Notes: a model not told the origin generated them from the sequence alone. 64,000 nt of DNA from Candidatus Endobugula sertula (GCA_001723645.1 MDLC01000008.1:24152-88151); one strand, 5' to 3'. Shown: positions 1 through 10,802, numbered from the stretch's first letter. Made by a program: numbers and translations.

Positions 1-45
1 TGTTGTACTTTCTATCCTTGGAAGGTCGCGTCAGTGGTTAAATAT

Positions 46-71
46 GAGACGTAAAGAGAATCTTACGTCTC
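46..71 (+). terminator. Hairpin, possible terminator of an upstream gene
   Basis: GAGACGTAA (46-54) pairs perfectly with TTACGTCTC (63-71) around an 8-base loop. A T-rich tract follows at about 81-96. The position, ahead of the flagellin promoter, fits termination of a plus-strand gene lying left of the window. Confidence 0.5.
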
Positions 72-246
72 GCCTCTAACATTTTTCTATTTTTTAGAAT
101 ACTTTTGTTCAATGATTCTTGAATCAATAAAATTACACCATAAAAATAGTCAATTTTTTGTCATCAGTATTTAAAAACCCTTATTAAACAATGTGTTAAA
201 TATTTAGCCTTTCTCTTACTACTCAAATGCTTCTTGTTTAAGCGAT

Positions 247-273
247 TAAAGTGCTTTTCTAGTTAGTCGATAA
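247..273 (+). promoter_or_regulatory. Sigma-28 (FliA) promoter for flagellin
   Basis: TAAA (247-250), a 15-base spacer, then GTCGATAA (266-273). The known enterobacterial and pseudomonad FliA consensus is TAAA-N15-GCCGATAA, so only one base differs. It lies 88 bases upstream of the flagellin start, as expected for a class III (late) flagellar promoter. Confidence 0.8.
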
Positions 274-361
274 CGGAATCAAGACATTAGAAATTTATTT
301 CTGTCGTCGTGTTAGTCAGCCCATAGGTTGGCATTCATAAATGAAAAAGTAGGAGGCCACA

Positions 362-3247
362 ATGGCTTTAGTGATTAATAGTAATATTGGCTCGTTGAAT
401 GCACAACGACAGCTTACGCAAGCGGGGGCTGACCTGGATAAAGCTAGTGAACGATTGGCATCTGGGCGTCGTATTAATTCGGCGGCAGATGATGCTGCAG
501 GCTTGGCTATCTCGAATCGTCAAACATCACAAATTAGAGGTCTGGATCAAGCGATACGAAATGCGAACGATGGTATTTCACTGATTCAAACGGCAGAAGG
601 TGCTTTGGACGAATCAACCAACATTTTACAACGTATTCGTGAATTATCGGTACAAGCATCTAACGGAATCTACTCTGATACAGATCGGACAACATTAGAT
701 GCTGAGGTACAACAACTAGTGGCTGAATTGGATCGTATTTCAGAGACCACGAGCTTTAATGGACAAAAAGTTCTTGATGGCACTCAAGGTAGTGTTGACT
801 TACAGGTGGGTTCTGAAGCCGCTGAAACTATTTCCTTTGAAATTGGCGCAGTTAATTCCTCAACCTTAGGTTTAGGGTCTACTTCAGCTAATCTTTCTGG
901 TGATACCTTCCAGGATTTAACTAACTTAAACACTAATGTTGCGGGTGATAATGCTAACGCAGTGATTACTTTTGGTCAGGATGATATCTTGATTAATGGT
1001 CAAGGGCTTGCCGCATTTACTGGTGCTACTCAGAGTCTACAAACGATTATTGATGATATTAATACCAATATTACGGGTGTTTCAGCATCAGGTGTTAACG
1101 TACTGGAAGCGGGCACTGTGGGTACAGGTGTATTGGCATCCGATGAAGTGTTAACTATTTCTGTTTTTAATGCTAGTGGCACTAATGCTGATCAGCAGGA
1201 AACCCAATTTACTTTCTCCAGCACTACCAGCTTGGCGGATTTGGTCAGTGATATTAATACCAAAACCGGTGGTATTGTTGATGCCAGTATTAATGATAAT
1301 GGTCGCTTAGTATTAACGAATGATACGGGTGCGGCTATTGGCTTAAGTTTGAATGATGGTGCTGCGGACACGGTGACCTTAACCAGTGTGTTGGGCTTAA
1401 GTAACACCGACGTGACGGACCAAGGTGGTAGTGTTGGTGCAGCGACTGAATTTGTGGCGGGTGCTCAATACGCTGTTTTAAAAACCGGTAGTCTAGCATT
1501 AACTTCTGATGATGGTTCCGATATTACGGTGACGAAAGGGGCTAATGGTACAGATACAGACCTGGCTAATTTAGGTTTCCGCGAAACCTCTTCTGGTGAA
1601 GTTACCGGGCTTGCTTTAACGACGGTTAACCAAGCAGTAGCGCTAGCTGCGGGTGATTTAACCATTAATGGTACAGCGATTGCCGCCACTACGGTCGCGG
1701 AAGGCTTACAAGGTAAAATTAACAATATTAATGATGTCACCGCAACAACCGGTGTTGTGGCGAGTGCGAAAGCTGAGCAATCTTACACCTATGATGCTGC
1801 TATTACTCCAGTTGAAGTGACCGCTTCTAATGCCTATGTAGCAGGGACAACGTCTTATCAAAATTTACACTTTGCTTCAGGTGTGGCCATTACCAATGGT
1901 AGCGTAACAACAGCGGCAGGTGCTTTCGATGCAAGTAACGGGATTAACTTTGACGTGGATGATAATGCTGGTGCTGGTACAACCACTAATGTGCAAGTTC
2001 GTACGGCACATACGACAGTGGCAGCGCTGATTACGGATATTAATGGCCAGCTAACCACGGGTGGCACTAATGTGGAAGCTTATCAAGATACTTACGGTAA
2101 ACTGGCTTTCCGTGCGACAGCAACGGGTGGTGATATTTTGGTGGATAACTTTACTGAAACGGATGCAGGCACCAATATTAACCCAGGTGATGCTAATGAC
2201 TTGTTGGGCTTTGATATTGAAGATCTCGCTGGTAGTGGTGGTTCTTTTGCCGGTGCGGCGGCAGGTTTTAATCTGAATGGTACAGACATTAGTTTAGGGA
2301 CCGCTCAGACAGATGGTGCAGTGACTGCAGTAGAAATTGCTGATGCTGTGAATACCGCAAGTGCGACGACGGGTGTGACAGCTTATGTAGATACAACAGG
2401 CAATCTACATTTTTCAGCGGATGATTCCTTTGTTCTGGCGGCACACAGTAATGGGAGTGACTTTGAAGAAGGTCTAGATAGTGGTGCTAACCTAAATGCG
2501 GGTGCTCTAGGTGCTGCGGCGACATTCAGTACTGCGGTGACCTCTGGTTCTGTGATTATTAATGGTTTTGAAGTCACCAGTATTAGCTTGACGGATAAAG
2601 ATGCAGCGGTGACTACCATTAATGCTGCCCAAGCAAATACAGGGGTTATTGCTAGTTTGGATGGTAATGGTGAAGTGAAGCTTTCATCTAATTCAACCAT
2701 TACTTTGGAAGCAGGTGATGCCAATGGTATTGCAACAGGTAGAGTATTAGGTATCAACTTTGTGGATGGTGGTACGCCGGACGGTTTATTGGATTCACAA
2801 AGCGTTAATGCTTCTATCAGGCTTGAATCTGTTAATTCTTCTAGCCCTATCTCCCTGGAACTGAATGGTAATGGTGCTACTGCCACAGGCTTTAAAGACC
2901 TAAATACAGATCTTAGTGCTACGGTAACAGGGACTGCATTATCCAGCATTAGTGTGGCTACTCAGTCTGGTGCTCAAGCCGCGATTACTTCTGTTGATAC
3001 GGCGTTGGAGACTATTAACACAACACGTTCAGAGCTGGGTGCAGTTAACAATCGCTTGGACTTTACAGTATCTAATTTATCCAATGTATCGGAAAATACA
3101 TCGGCTGCACGTTCTCGGATTGTTGATGCGGACTTTGCGGCTGAGACTGCTCAGTTAAGTCGAGCTCAGGTATTGCAACAAGCTTCTCAAGCTATCCTTG
3201 CACAAGCCAATGCTCGTCCTCAGCAAGTATTATCACTTCTTAACTAA
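362..3247 (+). CDS. fliC: Flagellin, very long variant with large central insert
   Basis: Filament subunit, exported by the flagellar type III system and polymerised at the growing tip. The N-terminal D0/D1 helices (about residues 1-165, starting [15 protein letters not shown]) and C-terminal D1/D0 (about 875-961, ending in an LLN tail) are canonical. Between them lie roughly 700 residues of Ala/Thr/Asn/Gly-rich sequence with several imperfect repeats of the Flagellin_IN type, each an 'INGxxI' strand, a 'DINxxxxxTGVxAS' helix and a 'GxLxLxS' strand. At 961 aa it is about twice the usual flagellin length. The start is fixed by AGGAGG at 351-356. flaG, fliD and fliS follow, and the gene has a sigma-28-like promoter. 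The insert probably forms a surface-exposed D2/D3 domain; that part is inference. Confidence 0.93.
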   Translation: MALVINSNIGSLNAQRQLTQAGADLDKASERLASGRRINSAADDAAGLAISNRQTSQIRGLDQAIRNANDGISLIQTAEGALDESTNILQRIRELSVQASNGIYSDTDRTTLDAEVQQLVAELDRISETTSFNGQKVLDGTQGSVDLQVGSEAAETISFEIGAVNSSTLGLGSTSANLSGDTFQDLTNLNTNVAGDNANAVITFGQDDILINGQGLAAFTGATQSLQTIIDDINTNITGVSASGVNVLEAGTVGTGVLASDEVLTISVFNASGTNADQQETQFTFSSTTSLADLVSDINTKTGGIVDASINDNGRLVLTNDTGAAIGLSLNDGAADTVTLTSVLGLSNTDVTDQGGSVGAATEFVAGAQYAVLKTGSLALTSDDGSDITVTKGANGTDTDLANLGFRETSSGEVTGLALTTVNQAVALAAGDLTINGTAIAATTVAEGLQGKINNINDVTATTGVVASAKAEQSYTYDAAITPVEVTASNAYVAGTTSYQNLHFASGVAITNGSVTTAAGAFDASNGINFDVDDNAGAGTTTNVQVRTAHTTVAALITDINGQLTTGGTNVEAYQDTYGKLAFRATATGGDILVDNFTETDAGTNINPGDANDLLGFDIEDLAGSGGSFAGAAAGFNLNGTDISLGTAQTDGAVTAVEIADAVNTASATTGVTAYVDTTGNLHFSADDSFVLAAHSNGSDFEEGLDSGANLNAGALGAAATFSTAVTSGSVIINGFEVTSISLTDKDAAVTTINAAQANTGVIASLDGNGEVKLSSNSTITLEAGDANGIATGRVLGINFVDGGTPDGLLDSQSVNASIRLESVNSSSPISLELNGNGATATGFKDLNTDLSATVTGTALSSISVATQSGAQAAITSVDTALETINTTRSELGAVNNRLDFTVSNLSNVSENTSAARSRIVDADFAAETAQLSRAQVLQQASQAILAQANARPQQVLSLLN

Positions 3248-3277
3248 CCCCTTGGTTTAGGAGTGCTGTAATCTTAA

Positions 3278-3310
3278 TAAAGTGGTGATTCATGATGAGT
3301 CACCACTTTA
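3278..3310 (+). terminator. Hairpin between flagellin and flaG
   Basis: TAAAGTGGTGA (3278-3288) and TCACCACTTTA (3300-3310) form a perfect 11-bp stem that can extend inward. It lies 31 bases after the flagellin stop and has no long T-run. It may be a partial terminator or an mRNA-stabilising 3' structure that lets flagellin mRNA exceed that of the distal genes. Confidence 0.6.
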
Positions 3311-3335
3311 TCAAAGAAAGTAAGAGGTACCTACC

Positions 3336-3725
3336 ATGAATGAAGTCAGAGCAACACAAGTAACCATAGCGACATCCCATGTTGCACCACGGGTTGCCAG
3401 TGATGTCGTATCAACGGAAAATGATAAGACAAACGCTTTGCCATCTAGCGGTAAAGAATTGCCGATTAAGGAGGGTCAGGAAGCCGTTTTTAAAACAGAA
3501 AACGTTGACATTGAGCAGGCGGTAACAGAAATTAATGAATATGTTCAATTGGTACAACGGGATCTTCATTTTAGTGTTGATAAAGACTCAGGTTTAACGG
3601 TAGTGCGTGTTCGTGATAAAGAATCCGGCGAGTTGATTCGGCAAATTCCTGAAGATATTTTTTTAAGTTTGGCACAAAATTTGAGGGAAAATCAGACAAT
3701 ACGTTTATTTGATGTGCATGGGTAA
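3336..3725 (+). CDS. flaG: FlaG family flagellar protein
   Basis: Small protein of 129 aa typically encoded between flagellin and fliD in polarly flagellated gammaproteobacteria; it influences filament length. The conserved C-terminal half (about residues 60-129) carries the FlaG signature: a helix with NEYVQLVQRDLHFSVD, then SGLTVVRVRDKESGELIRQI and a final helix with LSLAQNL. The N-terminus is low-complexity and variable, as usual. The ATG is preceded by AGAGGT. It has no catalytic role. Gene order fliC-flaG-fliD-fliS matches Vibrio and Pseudomonas. Confidence 0.88.
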   Translation: MNEVRATQVTIATSHVAPRVASDVVSTENDKTNALPSSGKELPIKEGQEAVFKTENVDIEQAVTEINEYVQLVQRDLHFSVDKDSGLTVVRVRDKESGELIRQIPEDIFLSLAQNLRENQTIRLFDVHG

Positions 3726-3854
3726 CGTCGTTTAAAACATTTTTATCTATTCGTTAAATAAGAAGCGTTAGGTGCATCCCAGTGATGTGCCTTTTGCTGT
3801 TAGAGTCTTGTCTTTACAGCTGCGAGTGAGAAGTCAAATAGGTATAGGTGGTAT

Positions 3855-6612
3855 ATGTCACAGAATATCGTTAATGCATTGGGCGCAGGCTCTGGTATTG
3901 ATACACAGGCTTTAGTAGCAAGTTTGGTTGAAGTAGAACGCGCAGCGCCACAACAACGTATAGACAATAAACGTGAAACTGCTGAAACACAAATTTCAGA
4001 CTTTGGTTTATTAAGCAGTGCTTTATCTACCTTGCAGGCTGCGGCTGATACGTTGGGTAAGGCGGATACCTTTAATAGTAAAGAAGCCTCCTTTAGTGAT
4101 AGCACAGCGTTTATTCCTGTCTCTTTGGACCCTTCAACCCAAGTTGGTGAATACGCTTTTGAAGTGACTCAGCTTGCGCAGGCGCAATCTTTGTCCAGTG
4201 TAGTATTTACCAATACAACCGATGCAGTGGGTCAAGGCACACTAACCTTTAGTTTTGGTAGTTGGGACGTGGTGACTCCTCCAGCGAACCCAACCACATT
4301 TACAGGCAATGCTACCAAAGCTGATCAGGTGATTACGATTGATAGCAGCAATAATACATTGGCAGGTTTAGCCAAGGCGATTAATGATGCTAACTTTGGG
4401 GTTCAGGCAAGTGTTGTCAATGACGGTAGCGGATATCGCTTGGTCACTCGTGCAGAATCAGGTTTAAATAACCAGCTACAAATTACGGTATCAGAAAGTG
4501 GTGGGTCGCCAAGTAATACGGATAATACAGGTCTATCACGCTTTGCTTTTAATACTTCTGCATTTCAACAAACACAAAATCAAATAGGCCAGGATTCGAC
4601 CCTGACGGTTAATGGTTTATCGGTTTCGAGGAGTACGAATACGATTGATGATGTAGTCGATGGCTTTGAGTTTACCTTATCGGGTTTAACGGCTGTGAAT
4701 GAAACGGTAAGTGTATCAATTAGCGAGGATAAATCTAGTGGGGAAACGGCGGTCAGAGATTTTTTTACGGCTTATAATACCTTTTTAGACGCCTTAAAAC
4801 CGATTACCGGATTTAATGATGAAACCGATACCTATGGTAGCTTGGCTAATGATTCTTTAGCTAAAAGTATCCCCTCGCAAATTCGGCAATTATTAGTGGG
4901 TAACGTAACCGGTCTTGGCGGTACGTTTACTTCGCTTACCAATGTAGGGATTCGTACAGAGTTAGATGGTAGTTTATCGATTGACGAAGAAGATTTTTCA
5001 GCGGCGATAACAGATAATTACGAATTATTTAAAAACTTGTTTATTCCTGTTAATGCATCCTCTACCGATCAAATCATCATTAATAGTTCGGGATCCAATA
5101 CTACGGAAGGGGAGTATGCGGTTGTCATTACCCAGCCGCCGACAAAGGGTAACTTAGTGGGTGCTGATATGGTCGATACTCTGGTGGCCGATTTGGCGAG
5201 TGTTACCGCGGCTACTAGTGCAACCTTAACAGGTGCAGTGCCAACGGCTGTTTTATCTGACTTTGTGGCTACATCTGGTACATTTACGGCTGCAGCTGCA
5301 ACGGCAACAGAGCTTTTGGATTTAACCGGTGGTTCAAGTAATTACGAATTTACAATCACTGTGGATGGAGTCACTTCTGCTTCCGCAATTAGTTTAGCAG
5401 CATCTAACTATGCTAATCACACTGCATTGGCTGCAGGTCTGCAAACAGCCATTAATAATGATGCCAATATTTCAGGTGTGACGGTAACCTATGATACCGA
5501 TCATTTCGTTTTTACTTCGTCAACAACGGGTGCTAGTTCCTCTATTGCATTTTCCGGTTTAGCGGCGAATGCCACTGAATTGGGTATATCCGCTACGTCT
5601 GGCACTAATGGTACGGGTGGTGCTAATGATTATGATTTTACGATAGCGGTTGATGGCACGACATCGGGTACGATCAGTGTGACTCCCGGATGCTACCTTT
5701 GATGATTTGGCGACTCATTTAACCACGCAAATTAATGCAGATTCAACATTAACGACTGCCGGGAAAACGGTTACAGTGACACATAATGGTTCAGAATTTG
5801 TGATCACCTCCGCTTCAACAGGAGCCAGTTCCACGCTTGCTAACGCAACTGCAGTTGGTTCACAAACATCAACCTTAGGCATTACTGCGGGCACCCTTGT
5901 ACAGGGTGTTGAATCTGAATATGCTTTCACAGTGAATGTGAATGGTACAACCTCAGGTATCATTAACTTAGCCTCAGCGGTATTTGCTGATAAAGCGGCA
6001 GTGGCAACCGAATTACAATCAAAAATTAATGCTGATGCGACTTTAATTGCTTCAGGTGCATTGGTTGATGTGACCTATGATTCAGGTAATGATGCGTTTA
6101 CCATCACTTCTCGACAATATGGTTCCAGCTCTGCAGTCAGTGTGACAAATCTAGGGACTAGTACAGCCGATTTAGCATTATCAACAGGCACATCAACTTC
6201 TGGTATTAATGTTGCCGGCACTGTTGATGGCGTAGCAGGTTTTGGTACAGGCAATATTTTACTACCCGCGCTCGGCCAGCCTGGGGAAAGTTTAGGATTG
6301 ATTATTGGTGAAAGTGCCACATCGGGTACTGTTAACTTTTCTCGGGGTTTTGGTGGGCAGCTAGAACGTTTGATTGAACAGTTTCTGGAGAATACTGGCG
6401 TTATTAAGCTTCGTGAAGACTCATTGAAAGCCGATATAACAGACTTAGATGCTGACCAAGAAGATCTTGATCGAAGAATAGAAGCTTTTCAGGAACGCAT
6501 CACTTCCCAGTTTATTGCTATGGAAGCGATCGTGCGTAGTTTGCAGGATAGTAGTTCGTTTTTGGAAACTACGTTGGATAATTTGTTAAAAGCGACTACA
6601 AACGATAATTAA
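3855..6612 (+). pseudogene. fliD: Flagellar filament cap FliD, interrupted by a single-base frameshift
   Basis: FliD forms the pentameric cap that folds flagellin onto the filament tip. The first frame (3855-5702, 615 codons) has the FliD N-terminal region (GSGIDTQALVASLVEVE) and a long repeat-rich middle. The second frame continues to 6612 and ends in the typical C-terminal coiled coil (SLKADITDLDADQEDLDRR...MEAIVRSLQ). The break is at about 5685-5689: dropping one G from CCCGGAT restores ...VTP-DATFDDLATHL... and one protein of about 918 aa. The middle has tandem repeat units built on 'YxFTxxVDGxTSxxIxL', so the protein is longer than the usual 450-700 aa. If the extra base is real, the product would lack its C-terminal domain and the cap would probably not work; a base-call error is the alternative. 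Confidence 0.85.
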
Positions 6613-6780
6613 GAAATATAGGATGTCTGACGTTAAACGTGAGATGTTTTATTTTTGTTTCGATGGTATTTTTTCTACAAACACCTGACAAGTCCAGAGT
6701 TAAAAAACAATTAAAGATTCTCGCCCTCACGCCGCTATTCTTTATAGACCTCATGATTATTAAGCACTGGAGAAACAATA

Positions 6781-7167
6781 GTGAACGCTCAAGTAGCTCT
6801 AAAAAGTTATAGTGATGTTAAAGTGAAAGCGGGTGTGGCTGGTGCAACTCCTCACGGTCTTATTCAAATGTTATATGATGGTTTGTTAGAACGCATGGCT
6901 CAGTTGAAAGGTGCCATAGAACAAAATAATATTGAGTTAAAGAATCTCAAAGTGAATCAGGCAACCAGTATTTTATTAGGTTTGCGGGATGCACTGAACA
7001 TTGATCAAGGTAATGCGCTTGTCGATAGATTGGATGATTTATACGAATATATTCAGAGACAATTATGGCGCGCACATGCCAATAACCAGCCTGAACTTTT
7101 AGATGAATGCAATCAGTTAATTACTGAAATTAGCAGTGCATGGCGGCAAATCACCCCACTAGTATAG
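6781..7167 (+). CDS. fliS: Flagellar export chaperone FliS
   Basis: Cytosolic four-helix chaperone that binds the disordered C-terminus of flagellin and stops premature polymerisation. The 128-aa length is normal. Signature features are the N-terminal segment with ALKSYSDVKVKAG, the helix 'TPHGLIQMLYDGLLERMAQ' (about residues 23-41) and the later 'LDDLYEYIQRQLWRAHANN'. Start is GTG at 6781 with GGAG about 10 bases upstream. It ends the flagellar block; no fliT is visible in the 400 bases after it. Confidence 0.9.
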   Translation: MNAQVALKSYSDVKVKAGVAGATPHGLIQMLYDGLLERMAQLKGAIEQNNIELKNLKVNQATSILLGLRDALNIDQGNALVDRLDDLYEYIQRQLWRAHANNQPELLDECNQLITEISSAWRQITPLV

Positions 7168-7573
7168 TGTGAGATTCACCGATATTATTTCCACATTGAA
7201 TGGTAAAATTTTGTGCGATTAGGTTTGTTAGGACGAAACGTAGTGTCGTGTTCCATAAATTTTTTTGTGTTTTTTTAGCAAAAATTCCCGTCTTCCATCT
7301 GTTTATACTCGTTGTAGAGGAACTCACATGCACCGTTCTTAGGAGGGTGGTGGTCGATAACGGCGACGACTTATCCGATTAAAACGTCCCCATTAGTGTG
7401 TCATTCACTATACTGTCCATGCTTGTCCATTGAGGGTAGTGCTATTTATCTGATAATACGTGTTTTTATTGTTGCTATAATTAGAACATTAAATAAATTT
7501 TTGTGATCTTTTTTTTGCTTTATTTATTCCTACAATAGAGACTATGATGAGTAAAAAACAAAGGCAATGAGGA
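7168..7573. other. Intergenic, no gene recognised
   Basis: About 400 AT-rich bases between the flagellar block and the catabolic operon. The short open frames here have no ribosome binding site or family resemblance, and no fliT-like sequence is seen. A promoter for the following operon presumably lies here, but I cannot place it. Confidence 0.4.
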
Positions 7574-8455
7574 ATGAATCAAGAAACAACAGTAGGTATT
7601 ATCGGCCTTGGTAATATGGGGCGGGGCATGGCCCAAACTTTTTTGCGTGAACACTTTGATGTGGTGGGTTTTGATATTGGTTTAGAGCAGCAGGAGGCCG
7701 CGCGAGCACAGGGAGTCAATGTAGTTGAGAGTATTCAGGCACTCTGTGCGGCAACTCATGTTATCGTGTTGTCCCTGCCTATGGCCAGGCATGTTCAGTC
7801 TGTCATTAAAGGAGAAGGGGGAATTATTGAGCATGCGCAGCCAGAGACGTTAATTATTGATACTTCCACATCAGAGCCAGAGATCACTCGTACACTGGCC
7901 CGAGAACTTAAAGAACTGGGCCATCAACTACTGGACTGTCCTGTGAGCGGTGGTCCTGCAGGGGCGTCGTCAGGGACGATGGTGATTCTGGTTGGAGGAG
8001 ATAAACCGGTGTTAGAACGAGCAACTCCCTATCTTGATGCTCTGAGTTCCAAGGTAGTGCATTTAGGGGAGTCCGGTAATGGCCATGTGGGTAAATTAAT
8101 CAACAATCTGCTATGTGCAGCACATTTGCTAACTACTGCTGAAGCAGTAGCTCTGGGTAAAAAGGCGGGTCTTGAGCCAGCTGATTTGATCAATGGTCTC
8201 AATGCAGGTTCTGGGCGTAGTGCCATCAGTGAAGTCAATTTCCCGCGTTGGGTCCTCAATAATAGTTTTGACTCTGGTTTTACGATGCAGCTTATGCGTA
8301 AAGATGTGAAATTGGCAAAAAGTCTGATTGAGGATATGAAGCTTGATTTGCCATTGTCAGAGCAGATTACTTCCTCTTGGGCTGCGAGTGAAAAAGATAT
8401 CCCAGATCAAGATGATTTTAATTGTATTGTTAAGCCTTATGGTTTTGGAGAATAG
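7574..8455 (+). CDS. NAD(P)-dependent 3-hydroxyisobutyrate dehydrogenase family oxidoreductase
   Basis: Beta-hydroxyacid dehydrogenase (MmsB/GarR/GlxR family), which oxidises 3-hydroxy acids to semialdehydes or reduces tartronate semialdehyde. Visible features of the 293-aa protein: N-terminal Rossmann motif GLGNMGRGM (residues 10-18), substrate-binding signature DCPVSGGPAGASSGT (about 118-132), and GHVGKLINN (about 170-178) whose Lys is the family's catalytic residue. Start ATG has a GAGGA upstream. It is first in a tight plus-strand series with an aldehyde dehydrogenase starting four bases after its stop, suggesting that this enzyme's semialdehyde product is oxidised next. The exact substrate cannot be read from sequence. 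Confidence 0.85.
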   Translation: MNQETTVGIIGLGNMGRGMAQTFLREHFDVVGFDIGLEQQEAARAQGVNVVESIQALCAATHVIVLSLPMARHVQSVIKGEGGIIEHAQPETLIIDTSTSEPEITRTLARELKELGHQLLDCPVSGGPAGASSGTMVILVGGDKPVLERATPYLDALSSKVVHLGESGNGHVGKLINNLLCAAHLLTTAEAVALGKKAGLEPADLINGLNAGSGRSAISEVNFPRWVLNNSFDSGFTMQLMRKDVKLAKSLIEDMKLDLPLSEQITSSWAASEKDIPDQDDFNCIVKPYGFGE

Positions 8456-8459
8456 AATA

Positions 8460-9995
8460 ATGAGTTTTGTTGTTGAAAATAACGGTGAAAAACAACTCGC
8501 AAGCCTATTAACTGAATTTTTGGGTACGATGGAGTTGGGAAGCTGGGTAGGTGGTGGTTTACTACCAGGCAATGGTAGTGAAATTAGCCTGATTAATCCA
8601 GCAACAGGTAACGTATTGATGACCTATCGTGATGCGGGTGAACAGGTGGTCACTATGGCTGCAGAGTCTGCGGTAGACGCTCAGAAAGAATGGTGGGCAA
8701 TGACTGCCAGTACACGGGCTCGATTGATGTGGCAATGTTCAGCTAAGGTTCGGGAAGTATTGGAACCCCTTGCTCAATTAGAGTCACTATCAGCAGGTAA
8801 GCCAATTCGTGATTGCCGGGTTGAGGTGGCAAAAGTAGCAGATATGTTTGAATATTATGCGGGCTGGTGTGACAAGTTGGTCGGGCAGGTGATTCCTGTT
8901 CCTACCAGCCATCATAATTATACGCGTCATGAGCCTTATGGCGTGGTGACACAAATTACTCCCTGGAATGCCCCTGTTTTTACCGCAGGTTGGCAGATTG
9001 CTCCTGCTATTTGTGCGGGTAATGCCGTTTTGTTAAAGCCTTCGGAATTGACACCGTTAAGCAGCACTGTGCTGGCGAAGTTAATTGAAGCTGCAGGTGT
9101 GCCTCGGGGACTGGTTAATGTGATTAATGGTTTGGGACATACGACAGGTGCAGCGGCAATTAGCCATTCAGCAACCCGAAAAGTTATCTTTGTGGGGTCT
9201 CCAAAAACAGGAGGGTTGATAGCAGCAGCGGCTCAGAAAGTGATCCCATGTGTGCTGGAGCTTGGCGGCAAATCGGCGAATATCGTGTTTGATGATGCTG
9301 ATGTTGATAGAGCGGTTATCGGTGCTCAGGCGGCTGTATTTGCAGCAGCGGGACAAAGCTGTGTGTCTGGCTCTCGCCTGCTTGTTCAGCGTAGTATTTA
9401 TGAACAGGTGGTTGATCGTTTAGCCTCTGCCAGCCAAAAAATTGCGTTGGGTTTACCTTGGTTAGAGGATACTATGGTGGGTCCGATTAACAATTTATCG
9501 CAATTTCACCATGTGAATTCTCTGGTATCGGATGGTATCTCTGAAGGTGCTGATGTTGTTGCTGGTGGTAAACGTGGTCAGATAGAAGGTGGTGAGGCGG
9601 GTTATTTTTATCAACCCACGGTTTTAGCGAATGTTAAAAATTCTATGCGGGTTGCTCAGGAAGAAATTTTTGGTCCAGTAGTATCGGCTATTCCGTTTGA
9701 CGATGAGGAAGATGCTATAGCGATTGCCAATGACAGTCGTTTTGGTTTGGCGGGTGCCGTATGGACTCGGGATGTAGGACGGGCACATCGGATGGCTGAA
9801 CAGGTGAAGGCCGGTACTTTCTGGGTAAATAGTTATAAGGCCATTAACGTGATGTCGCCCTTTGGTGGCTTTGGCGAAAGTGGTTATGGGCGTTCCAGTG
9901 GTTATGAAGGTTTGTTGGAATATACGCAAACGAAAAGTATTTGGGTTGAAACCGGTAAAGAAGCAGTGGCTCAGTTCGGTTATTCTATTGAATAA
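8460..9995 (+). CDS. Aldehyde dehydrogenase (betaine/semialdehyde dehydrogenase-like)
   Basis: NAD(P)-dependent ALDH superfamily enzyme, 511 aa. Motifs visible: TPWNAPVF near the cofactor site, the ELGGKSANIVF segment with the general-base Glu, and FAAAGQSCVSGSRL with the nucleophilic Cys. The C-terminal WVNSYKAINVMSPFGGFGESGYGR resembles betaine aldehyde and other semialdehyde dehydrogenases. I chose ATG 8460 because GGAGA precedes it; a longer frame reading back into the upstream gene has no support. Only four bases separate it from the hydroxyacid dehydrogenase, so the two are cotranscribed and probably act in series. Confidence 0.88.
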   Translation: MSFVVENNGEKQLASLLTEFLGTMELGSWVGGGLLPGNGSEISLINPATGNVLMTYRDAGEQVVTMAAESAVDAQKEWWAMTASTRARLMWQCSAKVREVLEPLAQLESLSAGKPIRDCRVEVAKVADMFEYYAGWCDKLVGQVIPVPTSHHNYTRHEPYGVVTQITPWNAPVFTAGWQIAPAICAGNAVLLKPSELTPLSSTVLAKLIEAAGVPRGLVNVINGLGHTTGAAAISHSATRKVIFVGSPKTGGLIAAAAQKVIPCVLELGGKSANIVFDDADVDRAVIGAQAAVFAAAGQSCVSGSRLLVQRSIYEQVVDRLASASQKIALGLPWLEDTMVGPINNLSQFHHVNSLVSDGISEGADVVAGGKRGQIEGGEAGYFYQPTVLANVKNSMRVAQEEIFGPVVSAIPFDDEEDAIAIANDSRFGLAGAVWTRDVGRAHRMAEQVKAGTFWVNSYKAINVMSPFGGFGESGYGRSSGYEGLLEYTQTKSIWVETGKEAVAQFGYSIE

Positions 9996-10049
9996 GCTAT
10001 CTATGCTGAGTAAAAAATGGTTTCTGGTTTGTAAAAAGAGTAAATAAAT

Positions 10050-10802
10050 ATGGCGGAATATCAGCGCGACATTGATATTGATAACCTGTGGCCCACAATA
10101 CGACTGGAAGCGGAGTCCGTTGTTAAAACGTGCCCTTTGCTGACTGATTTTTATCAGCAAAATATATTACAGCATAGTAGCTATGATCAGGCATTGTCCT
10201 ATGTATTGGCAGAGAAATTAGCGGATAATTCGAAAAATATTGCTCAGTGGCAGCAATTTATTCATCAGTTAATCAATAAGAATACTACTATCTCCCAGGC
10301 AACGATTAAGGATTTATTATGTCAATTACAAAGCAATGCCTCTATTAAAGATCACTATACACCACTGCTGTATTTTGTCGGCTATCAAGCATTACAGTGT
10401 TATCGTTTGGCCCATTATTGTTGGCTCAATAATCAGCTTGCTATGGCCAACTATATTCAGGGCAGGATGGTATCGCTGTTTGGTGTGGATATTCATCCGG
10501 GAGCAGTGATTGGCGAAGGGATTTTTATGGACCACGCGGTAGGCATTGTGATTGGTGAAACCGCTGTGATTGAAAACGGTGTAACACTCTTTCAAGGGGT
10601 CACCCTGGGTGGTACAGGTAAGGAGAGCGGTGATAGGCACCCCAAAGTTCGTCAGGGAGCATTTATTGGTGCAGGTGCGATGGTTTTAGGCAATATTGAA
10701 ATTGGCAAAAATGCAAAGGTAGGGAGTGGTGCTATTGTAGTTAAGGCTGTTCCTCCTGAAACAACGGTAGTAGGTCCGGTTGCCAAGCTACTATCGAGAT
10801 AG
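10050..10802 (+). CDS. Serine O-acetyltransferase-like protein (CysE family)
   Basis: Left-handed beta-helix acyltransferase of 250 aa. The N-terminal alpha-helical region (about 1-135) and the hexapeptide-repeat domain follow CysE closely: DIHPGAVIGEGIFMDHAVGIVIGE, the loop GGTGKESGDRHPK, and a terminal VVKAVPPETTVVG. The catalytic His/Asp pair of the family (MDHAVG and the GDRHPK loop) is present. Classic CysE makes O-acetylserine for cysteine synthesis. Here it sits between an aldehyde dehydrogenase and a VOC/M20 pair, so it may instead acetylate a related amino acid or conjugate in this pathway; that is inference. The N-terminus is preceded only by a weak AGAG. Confidence 0.8.
   Translation: MAEYQRDIDIDNLWPTIRLEAESVVKTCPLLTDFYQQNILQHSSYDQALSYVLAEKLADNSKNIAQWQQFIHQLINKNTTISQATIKDLLCQLQSNASIKDHYTPLLYFVGYQALQCYRLAHYCWLNNQLAMANYIQGRMVSLFGVDIHPGAVIGEGIFMDHAVGIVIGETAVIENGVTLFQGVTLGGTGKESGDRHPKVRQGAFIGAGAMVLGNIEIGKNAKVGSGAIVVKAVPPETTVVGPVAKLLSR

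Larger units (their letters stand above)
1..361. other. Intergenic leader upstream of flagellin gene
   Basis: No coding region is supported here. The stretch holds a hairpin near its left end (46-71) that could end transcription of a gene outside the window. It also holds a sigma-28-like promoter (247-273) and a strong ribosome binding site, AGGAGG at 351-356, six bases before the flagellin ATG. The rest is AT-rich with nothing else recognisable. Confidence 0.6.

Noticed and set aside
2383..2949. 188-residue antisense frame inside the flagellin gene
   Set aside because: It mirrors the repeat-rich flagellin coding strand, is low-complexity Val/Leu/Ser/Pro and has no ribosome binding site; a shadow frame.
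7200..7382. Small frame after fliS as a fliT or other flagellar gene
   Set aside because: No ribosome binding site, no FliT-like features, and hydrophobic chance sequence.
9624..10160. 178-residue minus-strand frame across the aldehyde dehydrogenase and cysE-like genes
   Set aside because: Overlaps two well-supported plus-strand genes and has no family resemblance.
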